Below are positions 33,779-42,082 of a stretch of DNA of 64,000 nt, in pieces. Made by a program: the position numbers and the translations under genes. The DNA is taken from positions 83,839-147,838 of the forward strand of contig NZ_MBLO01000236.1 of NCBI RefSeq assembly GCF_001854805.1, read 5' to 3'. The stretch comes from Pseudofrankia coriaricola (GTDB lineage Bacteria > Actinomycetota > Actinomycetes > Frankiales > Frankiaceae). A model generated the notes under the pieces. It worked only from the letters and a program-made list of their open reading frames with translations, was not told the DNA's origin and did no database searches. The first letter of the stretch is position 1. Each line of letters starts with the position of its first letter.

Positions 33779-35119
33779 ATGACCGGGCCCGCGGGCGGCG
33801 GCCTCGCGGCCAGGCCAGGCCCGCTGGGGAGACCAGCGCACGCCCTCGTCGCGGCGCTGCGCGCTACCTACTCGCGACGCAACTGGCTGGCGACGGCATT
33901 CGCCGCGCAGACGCTGCTCTTCGGGACGATCACGTTCGCCGTGACGCTCGCGTTCGGCATCGCCGGCGTGTCCTCGTCGTTCTTCATCGTCATCGGGCTG
34001 CCGTTGCTGTGGGTAGCCCTGGCGGCCGCCCACCGGTTCGCGCGGTTCGAGTCGTGGCGCTACGAGGCCTACTTCGGCGAGCGGCTGCGCCTGCGGCCGA
34101 CGCCGGTGCCCGCCGGGACGCCGTCCGGGAGGATCGGGCGGGCCTGGTCGCGGATGTGGGCCCGGATGTCGGCCGGCGGCAGCTGGCTGGAGCTCCTGTG
34201 GGCGCTGATCGTGCTCCCGGTGCTCGGCTGGGCCGGCGGCTGGGTCGTCGCCACAGCGTGGGGCGGTGGGCTCGCGTTCCTGCTGTTCCCGGCCTACGGG
34301 CACGTCCTCGGCAACGGCGGCCGGTTGGTCGGGCTCGACCTCGGCTACGGCGGCTCCGTCGCCACGCACGTCGTGGTCGGCGTCATCGCGCTCCTCGCGG
34401 CGCCGTGGCTCGCCCGCGGGCTCGTCAGGCTGCAGCTGGCGATCGGACGCAGGATGCTCTCGCCCAGCGAGACCGCCGCGCTGACCCAGCGGGTGGCGGA
34501 CCTGGAGTCCAGCCGCGCCGGCATCGTCTCGGCCTCGGCCGCCGAGCGCCGCCGGATCGAGCGCGACCTGCACGACGGCGCGCAGCAGCGACTGGTGGGC
34601 GTCGCGATGACACTCGGCCGGGCGCAGGAAAGGTTCGCCGAAGACCCCGCGGGGGCGCACGAGCTCGTCACCGAGGCGCACGCCGAGACCAAGCGCGCCC
34701 TCGTCGAGCTGCGTGACCTCGCCCGCGGCCTGCACCCGGCGGTGCTCACCGACCGAGGGCTGGACGCCGCGCTCGCCGGTCTCGCCGCCCGCTGCCCGAT
34801 TCCGGTGACGCTCGACGTCGACGTGACACCGCGGCCCTCGGCCGAGGTGGAGGCGGTCGCCTACTTCTTCGTCGCCGAGGCGCTCACGAACGTCGCCCGC
34901 CACGCGGACGCCGCGTCCGCGCGGATCGTGGCGCGCCGCGCCGACGGCCGGCTGGCGGTCGAGGTCAGCGACGACGGCCACGGCGGGGCGAGCGAGCGCG
35001 GCGGCACCGGCCTGTCGGGGCTACGCGACCGGGCGGTCGCCGTCGACGGCACCTTCACGGTGCGCAGCGCCCCCGGCGAAGGCACCACCGTGCGGCTGGA
35101 CCTGCCATGCCAGAACTGA
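33779..35119 (+). CDS. HisKA_3-type sensor histidine kinase
   Basis: 446 residues. The N-terminal membrane sensor has several hydrophobic helices (LLFGTITFAVTLAFGIAG, FFIVIGLPLLWVALAAAH, LLWALIVLPVLGWAGGWVV, HVVVGVIALLAAPWLARGL). A coiled-coil leads to the H-box ERRRIERDLHDGAQQRLVG, with the phospho-histidine near residue 264. The C-terminal ATPase domain has EALTNVARHADA, VEVSDDGHGGA and GTGLSGLRDR. This is the NarX/LiaS/DesK class that normally pairs with a NarL-type regulator, but none is adjacent. An in-frame GTG at 33770 would add three residues. A DUF4097 protein follows 59 bases later and is probably co-transcribed. Confidence 0.92.
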   Translation: MTGPAGGGLAARPGPLGRPAHALVAALRATYSRRNWLATAFAAQTLLFGTITFAVTLAFGIAGVSSSFFIVIGLPLLWVALAAAHRFARFESWRYEAYFGERLRLRPTPVPAGTPSGRIGRAWSRMWARMSAGGSWLELLWALIVLPVLGWAGGWVVATAWGGGLAFLLFPAYGHVLGNGGRLVGLDLGYGGSVATHVVVGVIALLAAPWLARGLVRLQLAIGRRMLSPSETAALTQRVADLESSRAGIVSASAAERRRIERDLHDGAQQRLVGVAMTLGRAQERFAEDPAGAHELVTEAHAETKRALVELRDLARGLHPAVLTDRGLDAALAGLAARCPIPVTLDVDVTPRPSAEVEAVAYFFVAEALTNVARHADAASARIVARRADGRLAVEVSDDGHGGASERGGTGLSGLRDRAVAVDGTFTVRSAPGEGTTVRLDLPCQN

Positions 35120-35178
35120 ACCAGCCCGAGCCGGCCCCACCGCCACCCGCCCGCCCCGCGTCCGAGGGAGACCGCACG

Positions 35179-36180
35179 ATGGCCGCGACGGCCGACCCGA
35201 CATCCACGGCCGCATCGACGGCCACGGCCACGACGCCCGCACCCGCCTCCCAGCCCGTCCCCGAGCCCACGCAAACGTCGACGTCTGGCACCGTGACACC
35301 AGAGCCAGCTCACACTGCCGCCACGGCGACCACACCGCCCGGTGGAGGCGGGGCCGGCGGACGGTCCCTGGACGACCAGCCGCCAGCGGGCGGGCCGCGC
35401 CGCGCCCGCGGCGTGCTGCTCGCCATCGGGGTGCTGCTCGCCGCCGCGCTGGCGGTCGGAGCCGGCACACAGGCCGTCAACCTGACCACCGGTGAGGAAC
35501 GGCGCGACGAGCACCTCACCCTGCCGGCGTCGGTCGACCGGCTGGAGGTGCGGGCGTCGTCCGGCAGCCTCACGCTCACCGGCACGCCCGACGACGAGGC
35601 GGTCGTCGACGCCAAGCTCTCCGGTACCGTGCACCCGCCCGCGCTGAAGGTCGACATCGACGGGCACACGGCGCGGGTGCACGCGGACTGCTCCTGGCAG
35701 ATGCTGCTCAGCTGCGAGACCACGCTGCGCCTGGCGGTCCCGGCGGGCGTGACGGTCGTGGCGCGTTCCTCGTCGGGCGACATCCGGGCGGCTGGCCTGA
35801 CCGGGTCGTTCGACCTGCACACGTCGTCGGGCGACGTGTCCTCCGACGGATGCTCGGGCACCGCCAGACTTTCCACGTCGTCGGGCGACGTGCGCGCCAC
35901 CCGCCTCGGCGCGGCCACGGTGTATGCGCACTCGTCGTCGGGCGACGTCAACGTCGGCCTCACCGTCGCGGCGACGGACGTGGAGGCGACGACGTCGTCC
36001 GGCGACGTCCGGGTCACCGTGCCGCTCGGTTCGGAGACCTATGACGCGACCGCGCACACCTCGTCCGGCAGCGACTCGGTCCGGGTCGCCACCGACCCAC
36101 GGTCCTCCCGCCGGATCGAGGCGAGATCCAGCTCGGGCGACGTCTCGATCCGCTACGCGGACGCCGGCGAGGCGTCGTAG
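35179..36180 (+). CDS. DUF4097-type beta-repeat membrane-anchored protein
   Basis: 333 residues from ATG 35179, chosen for GAGGGAG eight bases upstream; an upstream ATG at 35107 lies inside the kinase gene. A Pro/Thr-rich cytosolic start is followed by one membrane helix (GVLLAIGVLLAAALAVG). The outer part is a beta-helix-like region with repeated (S)SSGDV/I motifs (at least six) typical of DUF4097. Proteins of this family are common next to envelope-stress kinases and phage-shock-like regulators. Position directly after the kinase suggests it is an output or co-sensor of that system. Confidence 0.85.
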   Translation: MAATADPTSTAASTATATTPAPASQPVPEPTQTSTSGTVTPEPAHTAATATTPPGGGGAGGRSLDDQPPAGGPRRARGVLLAIGVLLAAALAVGAGTQAVNLTTGEERRDEHLTLPASVDRLEVRASSGSLTLTGTPDDEAVVDAKLSGTVHPPALKVDIDGHTARVHADCSWQMLLSCETTLRLAVPAGVTVVARSSSGDIRAAGLTGSFDLHTSSGDVSSDGCSGTARLSTSSGDVRATRLGAATVYAHSSSGDVNVGLTVAATDVEATTSSGDVRVTVPLGSETYDATAHTSSGSDSVRVATDPRSSRRIEARSSSGDVSIRYADAGEAS

Positions 36181-36201
36181 CGGCCGGCACGCCAGCCCGG
36201 A

Positions 36202-36245
36202 GTGTGGTGGATGGGCACGCCTGGAGACACGCCCGTCCACCACAC
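36202..36245 (+). terminator. Strong hairpin after the kinase-DUF4097 operon
   Basis: Fifteen-base arms (GTGTGGTGGATGGGC and GCCCGTCCACCACAC) pair with a single G-U and enclose a 14-base loop, 21 bases after the stop codon. Confidence 0.75.
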
Positions 36246-36627
36246 TCGCGGGGCTGGTGGTCGGACTGTGTCACAGGGCCAGGCCTATGGGCTTGCTGGT
36301 CCGACACGGACCGGCCTCGAGGTTGCGCAGCGGCGGGAGGGCGGCGAGAGGGCGGCGCCGGGGCGGGCGGACGGGACCTGCGCGTCGCGACGTCCGGGCG
36401 CTCCGGAAGATCGCCGATACGCGGATCGGGCCTAACGGCCCGAGGTGTCGTACAGCGGACACAGCGGCGTTGAACCGGCCCGGCGAGCAGGAGCACTACG
36501 ATCCCGGTATCGCACGGCAGTCGCCGACGCGGAGCCAAAAAATGCAGAACCGCTGCCACAGATCGGTGGAAGCGCGAAAATACTCTCTTCGCACCCTCGA
36601 CGGCCTAAGGATTGCGTGGGTGGTCGC
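36246..36627. other. Intergenic region, no gene seen
   Basis: About 380 bases between a terminator and the next plus-strand gene. An open frame continues upstream of that gene to 36445 but is not coding-like. Bases 36530-36610 are less GC-rich and may hold the promoter. Confidence 0.4.
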
Positions 36628-37344
36628 ATGCCTGACGACCGCGGTCCGCATCACCAGGAAGACCCAGACCATATGCACGGCGCGCTCCGCCGGGGCGACG
36701 GGGCGCGCCTCATGGCCCGGTCCGTCGTGGGCCGGCGGTTCTTCCTCGCCGACCCGCGGTCGCAGACCGCGCCCGGGCGCACCCGGCTGACCGAGATCGC
36801 GGACGAGCTGGCCGACCCGGCCGCCGCCGCCCGCTGGTACCGCAGGCTGAACCTTGGTCCGCTGGTCGAGGTCGCGGCGCCGCACGACCGGATCGCGCAG
36901 CTGTTGGCGGGTGACCCGCCGGCCGAGAACGCGGGCACGGCCGGCCGGCGGGTCCGGGCCGAGCTGGAGGCGCGCCGCCTCGGCTGGCTACGCGACAACG
37001 ACGAGCGGCTCGCGCACGCCCAGCGGGCCTGGGACGGCCTCTACGCCGCGCACCATGGCGTCGCCGAGGCCGTCGCCCAGGTCGAGCCGCTGAGCAACGT
37101 GCTGCGGGTGTGCCGGCTGGCCGAGCTCGCCTACTCGGCGTCCGAGCCGGACTGGCGTGAGCTCGCCGACGCGGCGGCCGCCCGGCCGATGGTGCCCGCG
37201 GAGATCTACCGTTCCCAGCGGGAGCGCCGGCTGCGCCCGCCCGACCACGTCGTCCAGGCGGTCGCGGTCCCGGGCGACGGCGGCGAGCTGGGCGGGCCCG
37301 TGCTCAGCCCGGCCGCCCTCACCTCCTGCGCCGAGGAGACCTGA
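36628..37344 (+). CDS. Hypothetical protein, 238 residues
   Basis: No family is recognised. The protein is helical and Arg/Ala-rich, with RSVVGRRFFLADPRSQTAPG, RLTEIADELADPAAAARWYR, AQLLAGDPPAENAGTAGRR and PLSNVLRVCRLAELAYSASE. It has no membrane segment or signal peptide. ATG at 36628 gives MPDDRGPHHQEDPDH; ATG at 36712 (MARSVVGRRFF) is also possible. It lies between a terminator and the convergent Spo0M gene, so it is probably monocistronic. Confidence 0.6.
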   Translation: MPDDRGPHHQEDPDHMHGALRRGDGARLMARSVVGRRFFLADPRSQTAPGRTRLTEIADELADPAAAARWYRRLNLGPLVEVAAPHDRIAQLLAGDPPAENAGTAGRRVRAELEARRLGWLRDNDERLAHAQRAWDGLYAAHHGVAEAVAQVEPLSNVLRVCRLAELAYSASEPDWRELADAAAARPMVPAEIYRSQRERRLRPPDHVVQAVAVPGDGGELGGPVLSPAALTSCAEET

Positions 37345-37453
37345 GGCGCTCCCGTGACCGGACGCTCCGCGCCCCAGACCTCCCTACGCCGCACCTCGCG
37401 GCTTGACGCCCAAGCCATGGGATGTGTCTGACGCCGTCTCTCCCACGGACTGG

Positions 37454-38233
37454 CTAGAACCAGCCGCGGCGGGCGCCGAGCTGCTGGAGCTGCTCGTGGA
37501 TCTGGTGGGCGAGGCGGCCGCGGTCGAGGTCGCCGTGGCCGACCCGGAAGCGGCTGAGCGCATCGCCGCCGGAGCGCAGCAGCCCGCCGCGGCGGTCGGC
37601 CTCCAGGACGACGTCCATGCCGTGGTCGTCGACCAGGAAGGTCACCTCCAGCTCCTTGATCCGGCGGCCGTACTCGCCGGACGGCTTGAGCTCGATCTCC
37701 TGGTAGAACGGCAGCGACGAGCCGCCGACGTGCCCCTTCTCCACATCCGCCGAGTGGAAGTGGAACCCGAGGTCGCCGAGCGCGGCGAGCACCGCCTCCT
37801 GGACCGGCAGCGGGTGGACGGAGACCGGGTCCAGGTCACCCGGGTCGAGCGCGCCCGGGATGGACAGGGTGGTGCGTACGCCGATCTTCATGCCCTTCAG
37901 GTGCCAGCCGCCCACGTCGGTGATCGGGGTCTGCCACGGCACCGGCAGCTCGAAGCGGCCGCCGATCTGCTGGCCCGGCGCGATCACCAGGTTGCCGCCG
38001 ATCTGCTGGGTGCCGAACGCGACCTGCTCGTAGTAGGTGCTGTCGTCGCGCTCGATCTCGACGGTCGCCTCGAGCGCGACGAGGATCTTCTCGATCCGCT
38101 GGTCGACCTTGCCACCCGTGACGGTGGTCGTGCCGGTGACGACCGCTCCCGGCCTCGTCTGGTCGTGGTCCAGCACGGTCTCCACCTCGGCGGCCCCGAC
38201 GCCCAGCCGAGACATGAACCGCTTCATTCCCAT
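37454..38233 (-). CDS. Spo0M family sporulation-control protein
   Basis: 259 residues with the arrestin-like fold of Spo0M: MKRFMSRLGVGAAEVETVLD at the start, RPGAVVTGTTTVTGGKVDQR, IEKILVALEATVEIERDDST and ALGDLGFHFHSADVEKG. It ends with a helix LAHQIHEQLQQLG. ATG at 38233 follows GGAAGG at eight bases. Spo0M influences sporulation in Bacillus and related proteins are common in sporulating actinobacteria; the mechanism is unclear. It has a 350-base upstream region with a strong repeat hairpin. Confidence 0.88.
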   Translation of the reverse strand: MGMKRFMSRLGVGAAEVETVLDHDQTRPGAVVTGTTTVTGGKVDQRIEKILVALEATVEIERDDSTYYEQVAFGTQQIGGNLVIAPGQQIGGRFELPVPWQTPITDVGGWHLKGMKIGVRTTLSIPGALDPGDLDPVSVHPLPVQEAVLAALGDLGFHFHSADVEKGHVGGSSLPFYQEIELKPSGEYGRRIKELEVTFLVDDHGMDVVLEADRRGGLLRSGGDALSRFRVGHGDLDRGRLAHQIHEQLQQLGARRGWF

Positions 38234-38385
38234 CGCGCAAACCTTCCGACCGGGTGGCATACCCATCAGAGCTTCTATTCGGCACTAGTTTCTTACCGGC
38301 CGGCCCGTGACCATCGCCAGCGGGGGTCGGTCAGGCGACAGCGGTCAGGCCAGCCACGACTGGTGACGGCGCAGCGGCGCAGCGC

Positions 38386-38447
38386 CCGGGGTCCCCGCCG
38401 GATCGGCGACAGGGTCCCTCCCAGATCTGCGGAGCAGATCTGGGAGG
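38386..38447. repeat. Dispersed-repeat cluster with 14-bp-arm hairpin
   Basis: Bases 38386-38424 hold about two units that are the reverse complement of the units inside the gene at 39846-39936. They run into CCTCCCAGATCTGC (38417-38430), GGA, then its exact reverse complement (38434-38447). On the minus strand this hairpin follows the 38590 gene and would serve as its terminator before Spo0M. Confidence 0.75.
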
Positions 38448-38589
38448 TAAGCGATCTGGGTGGTCTGGCGACCACCTACCCCACACCCGGCCAGACCAGC
38501 CACCGCCATGAAGCCCCACCCCGAAACGGCGCGGGGAGGGCGCCCCAGCGCCCGACACGGGGGGGGAGCGCGTCCAGCGCCTCGCCCCG

Positions 38590-40299
38590 TCAGGCTGGCA
38601 GGACGCCGGCGGCGCCGGCGAGCAGTGCGTGGCCGGCGGCGGGGTCGCCGCCGACGGCGGTCGCGGCCGCGGCGGTCTCCGCCGGGGTGCGCCGACCGGC
38701 CGCGAGCAGGCAGAAGTCGACGACGCCGAGCCGAAGCTCGGCGGCGGGCGACGGGTGGCCGGCGGCCGGGTCCGGCGCCGCCAGCGGCGGACGACCCGGG
38801 CCGACGAGCCAGCGGCCGACGGCCACCCGGTCGCCACCCACACCGCCCACGCCGCCCGCGCCGGTGTCGCCGCCGGCCGGCCCGGCGCTCGGGCCGCCTC
38901 CGTCCAGGTCGCCGGGGATCAGCGTCAGCGCCAGCGGGCCGTCGCCGAGGCCAGCCTCGGGACCCGTCCGCCAGCGGACCCGGTGCAGCGCGAGCTCGGT
39001 CACGGCGCTCAGCTCGGCCACGTCGAGCGCGGGGAGCTGGACACCGGCCGCCGCCGCGAGCGCGGCCCCGTCAAGCCAGGTGCCGAGCACGCGGGAGGTC
39101 AGGTGGTCCTCGACAGGCGCCGTCCAGCCAAGCGCGTCGATCATGATGTGCGCCGACTCGGGCTCCCGCCCCGCCAGCCAGGCGCACAGGCCGCGTGCGC
39201 CCTCGTGCCAGGTCCGCCAGAGGAGCACCGGCGGCCAGAACACCGGAGGCCAGAACACCGCCGGCCAGTAGGAGGTCGCCCGGCCCGGCCCCGGCCGGGC
39301 CGTCGCGCCGTCCGCGCGCGGTGCGCCGGCCGCGCCGCCCGCGTCACCCGGCCCGGCTTCGCCGTCAGAGACCGTTCCAGCGTCTGGGACCGTTCCAGCG
39401 CCCGGCCCGGTGGCGCCGGCGAGGCCTGCGCTCAGGATGCCCTGCGCCCGGGTGTCAACGGCCGGGGGCGCGAGGGTGCCGGCGACCGGAATGCCGATCG
39501 CGCCGGCCAGCGCGGCGTCCAGGCCCGCGAGGCGGGCGACGACCTCGCGGGGCGTGCGGCCGTCGCTGCCCGTCGGACGGTCCCAGTCCCGGGGGGAGAG
39601 CTCGGCGAGCACCCGGTCGACGGCCGCGGTCCAGGCCGCGAACGGGGCGGCGAACGGGGGTGCGGCCGCGACGGCGGGCCGGCGCGCGAGCGCCGCGGCC
39701 AGCAGCGCCGCCCGCGGGTCGGCCTGGTCGACGCCCGCCGGGCCGGCCGACGGCCGGGCCGGGCGGGAGCGGGGCCCGGACCTACCGGATCGCTGACCTC
39801 CCAGATCACGACCTCCCAGATCGCTGACCTCCCAGATCGGCTCCGCCGATCCGGCAGGGACCCCGTCGCCGATCCGGGAGGGACCCCGTCCGCCGATCCG
39901 GGAGGAACCCTGTCGCCAATCCGGCAGGAACCCCGGTGACGGCTCGGGCCTGCCCCGGCGCGCCGGCTCGTCGGCGTCTGATGAGCGCTCGGCGGCGAGC
40001 CGGCCCGCGGCGGCGGCCAGCGTCTCGGCGAGCGCGGCGTCGTCGGCGGGGAAGCGCAGGGGATGCTCCCAGACCTCGACGAGCACGGCGCGCGCGACCG
40101 CCGCGGCCTCCGCCGGAGGCTGCCCGGCCGCGGCGGCGACCGCGAGCAGCCGGTCACCGTGACGGGTGTAGGCGTCGGCGAGCGCGGTCGGGTCGCCGGC
40201 GACGAGCCGGTGGCGGGGCGAGGCATGGGCCGCGGCCGGTTCCACGCCGAGATCCGCCGGCGGGTCCACCGGGAGCTCGGGGCGTCGGGAACCGGTCAT
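38590..40299 (-). CDS. Sigma-region-2-like / DinB-MDMPI-like fusion protein
   Basis: 569 residues from ATG 40299. Residues 33-105 (GDPTALADAYTRHGDRLLAV, AVARAVLVEVWEHPLRFPAD, LAETLAAAAGRLAAER) resemble ECF sigma region 2. Residues 105-200 are a linker encoded by a DNA repeat array. Residues 200-270 (WTAAVDRVLAELSPRDWDRP, then TPREVVARLAGLDAALA) resemble the N-terminal domain of mycothiol-dependent maleylpyruvate isomerases. A later Trp/Pro-rich part (FWPPVFWPPVLLW) and DVAELSAVTELALHRVRW follow. No DNA-binding region 4 is visible. The assignment is by pattern only. Very long antisense and upstream open frames here are not coding. Confidence 0.6.
   Translation of the reverse strand: MTGSRRPELPVDPPADLGVEPAAAHASPRHRLVAGDPTALADAYTRHGDRLLAVAAAAGQPPAEAAAVARAVLVEVWEHPLRFPADDAALAETLAAAAGRLAAERSSDADEPARRGRPEPSPGFLPDWRQGSSRIGGRGPSRIGDGVPAGSAEPIWEVSDLGGRDLGGQRSGRSGPRSRPARPSAGPAGVDQADPRAALLAAALARRPAVAAAPPFAAPFAAWTAAVDRVLAELSPRDWDRPTGSDGRTPREVVARLAGLDAALAGAIGIPVAGTLAPPAVDTRAQGILSAGLAGATGPGAGTVPDAGTVSDGEAGPGDAGGAAGAPRADGATARPGPGRATSYWPAVFWPPVFWPPVLLWRTWHEGARGLCAWLAGREPESAHIMIDALGWTAPVEDHLTSRVLGTWLDGAALAAAAGVQLPALDVAELSAVTELALHRVRWRTGPEAGLGDGPLALTLIPGDLDGGGPSAGPAGGDTGAGGVGGVGGDRVAVGRWLVGPGRPPLAAPDPAAGHPSPAAELRLGVVDFCLLAAGRRTPAETAAAATAVGGDPAAGHALLAGAAGVLPA
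39796..39936. repeat. Two-type direct repeat array inside the fusion gene
   Basis: Three units of ACCTCCCAGATC (39796-39842, period 15-16) are followed by four units of about 23 bases based on CCGATCCGGGAGGGACCCC (39846-39936). They encode the linker of the fusion protein. The same sequences occur at 25490-25521 and 38386-38447 outside genes. Confidence 0.85.
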
Positions 40300-40518
40300 C
40301 GCCACGGGCGCAGTGTCCCATGCAACAGAGCCTGGATCACCAAACGATCGCGATCCGCCCGACCAGAGCAACGCGGGGCCACTGTCCCACGCCGTCAGCA
40401 CGCTTTCCCAACCCACCGCGGCGTAGAACCGCCGCAACGGCCATCGCCGTGCCGGCCGCCCCGCCGCGCGGTGAAGGCTGGCGTATCCAGGCGCTGACGC
40501 AACGGGGACAGTGGAGGC

Positions 40519-41490
40519 ATGGGACGAGCGAGCGCGCGGCGTCGGGTGGTGCGGGTGACGGTGGGCGGCCCGGCGACGGCCCGTGCCGACACCGTCGTCG
40601 GCGAGGAGCCGCTGGAGATCCGGATCCACGGCCAGCCGCTCGCGGTGACCATGCGCACTCCAGGCGACGACATGGACCTCGCGGTGGGGTTCCTCATCGG
40701 GGAAGGGCTGATCGGCGGCGGCGGCGACGTCCTGTCGATGCGCTACTGCGCTGGTACCGAGCCGGCCGAAGAAGACGCGGCCCCGCCCCTCCTCGCGTCG
40801 GCGGAGGCATGGAGCGGGCATCGCGGGCGGCAGACATACAACGTCCTCGACCTCACGCTCGACCCGTCGATTCCCCAGCCCGATCTCACGGCCGCGGCCC
40901 GATCGTTCTACATGACGAGCTCGTGCGGGCTGTGCGGCAAGGCGAGCATCGACGCGATCCGGATGCGCGCCCGGCACCGCGTCGCCGACGACCCGCTGCG
41001 CATCGAGGCGGCGACGCTCGCGGGCCTGCCGGGGGCGCTGCGGCGGGCGCAGCGGCTGTTCGCGACCACCGGGGGGCTGCACGCCGCGGCGCTCGCCGAC
41101 GCTGCCGGGCGGATCGAGATCGTGCGCGAGGACGTCGGCCGACACAACGCCGTCGACAAGGTCGTCGGCGCGGCGGCGAAGGCGGGCCCGCTGCCCCTGC
41201 GCGGCCGGGTGCTGCTGGTCAGCGGGCGGGCGTCGTTCGAGCTCACGCAGAAGGCCCTGCTGGCCGGGATCCCGATGCTCGCCGCTGTCTCGGCGCCCTC
41301 GGCGCTGGCCGTCGACCTCGCCGCCGAGAGCGGGATGACCCTTGTCGGGTTCCTCCGCGGGGACTCGATGAACGTCTACGCCGGCGCCCACCGGGTACTC
41401 AGCGCCGAAGCTCCGACCGGCCGGTCGAGTGAGGAAGGACCGTCCGTAGTGGCGCAAAATCCGCAAACATCCCTGGACGTAACCCGATAG
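40519..41490 (+). CDS. fdhD: Formate dehydrogenase accessory sulfurtransferase FdhD
   Basis: 323 residues. FdhD hallmarks: EEPLEIRIHGQPLAVTMRTP, DDMDLAVGFLIGEG, the redox-active TSSCGLCGK (Cys136, Cys139), REDVGRHNAVDKVVG, LVSGRASFELTQKALLAGIP and VSAPSALAVDLA. It passes sulfur from a cysteine desulfurase to the molybdenum cofactor of formate dehydrogenase. No formate dehydrogenase or molybdenum-cofactor gene is nearby. ATG at 40519 is 219 bases from the divergent fusion-protein start. Confidence 0.95.
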   Translation: MGRASARRRVVRVTVGGPATARADTVVGEEPLEIRIHGQPLAVTMRTPGDDMDLAVGFLIGEGLIGGGGDVLSMRYCAGTEPAEEDAAPPLLASAEAWSGHRGRQTYNVLDLTLDPSIPQPDLTAAARSFYMTSSCGLCGKASIDAIRMRARHRVADDPLRIEAATLAGLPGALRRAQRLFATTGGLHAAALADAAGRIEIVREDVGRHNAVDKVVGAAAKAGPLPLRGRVLLVSGRASFELTQKALLAGIPMLAAVSAPSALAVDLAAESGMTLVGFLRGDSMNVYAGAHRVLSAEAPTGRSSEEGPSVVAQNPQTSLDVTR

Positions 41491-41501
41491 AGTCCGCCTT
41501 C

Positions 41502-42056
41502 GTGACCTGCATCGTCGGGGTGGAGCAGAATGGGCGGGTCGTGATCGGCGGCGACAGCGCGGGCATCGCCGGATGGTCGGTCACCGTCCGCGCCGACACC
41601 AAGGTCTTCCGCAACGGGTCCTACGTCATGGGGTTCACCGACTCGTTCCGGATGGGTCAGCTGCTGCGCTACAGCCTGGTCCCGCCGGTGCCGCACACCT
41701 GGGACCTCGACCGTTTCATGGCGACCGACTTCGTCGCCGCGGTGCGTGACTGCCTGCGCGACGGCGGCTACGCGCGCAACGACTCGGGCAACGAGAGCGG
41801 CGGCTGCTTCCTGGTCGGCATCCAGGGCCGGCTCTACCGGATCGACTCGGACTTCCAGATCGGCCGCAGCGTCGACGACTACTTCGCTGTGGGCGCCGGC
41901 GAGGACTTCGCCCGCGGCTCGCTGCACAGCAGCGCCGACCTCCCGCCCGACGAGCGGGTCCGCAAGGCACTGGCGGCGGCCGTCCACCACTCCACCGACG
42001 TCCGCGGCCCGTTCCACCTGATCTGGGACCCTGAGGAGCCTCCGAACCCAGGCTGA
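41502..42056 (+). CDS. Proteasome-beta-like Ntn hydrolase
   Basis: 184 residues from GTG 41502, eleven bases after fdhD. It begins MTCIVGVEQNGRVVIGGDSA, the start of proteasome/HslV-type Ntn hydrolases, with Thr2 as the likely nucleophile after Met removal. FRMGQLLRYSL, ESGGCFLVGIQGRLYRI and FAVGAGEDFARGSL match the fold's later strands. It is shorter than proteasome beta subunits and has no propeptide. Its substrate and whether it forms rings are unknown. It may be co-transcribed with fdhD, though no functional link is known. Confidence 0.8.
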   Translation: MTCIVGVEQNGRVVIGGDSAGIAGWSVTVRADTKVFRNGSYVMGFTDSFRMGQLLRYSLVPPVPHTWDLDRFMATDFVAAVRDCLRDGGYARNDSGNESGGCFLVGIQGRLYRIDSDFQIGRSVDDYFAVGAGEDFARGSLHSSADLPPDERVRKALAAAVHHSTDVRGPFHLIWDPEEPPNPG

Positions 42057-42082
42057 CGGCGCGACCGACGCACCCGGCCCGG

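Noticed and set aside
39796-39936. CRISPR-like array
   Set aside because: The units are adjacent or overlapping with no unique spacers, no cas genes are present, and the same units occur elsewhere singly.
40300-41466. Upstream extension of the sigma-like fusion gene through the fdhD region
   Set aside because: The extension is antisense to FdhD, which is unmistakable, so the start was placed at 40299.
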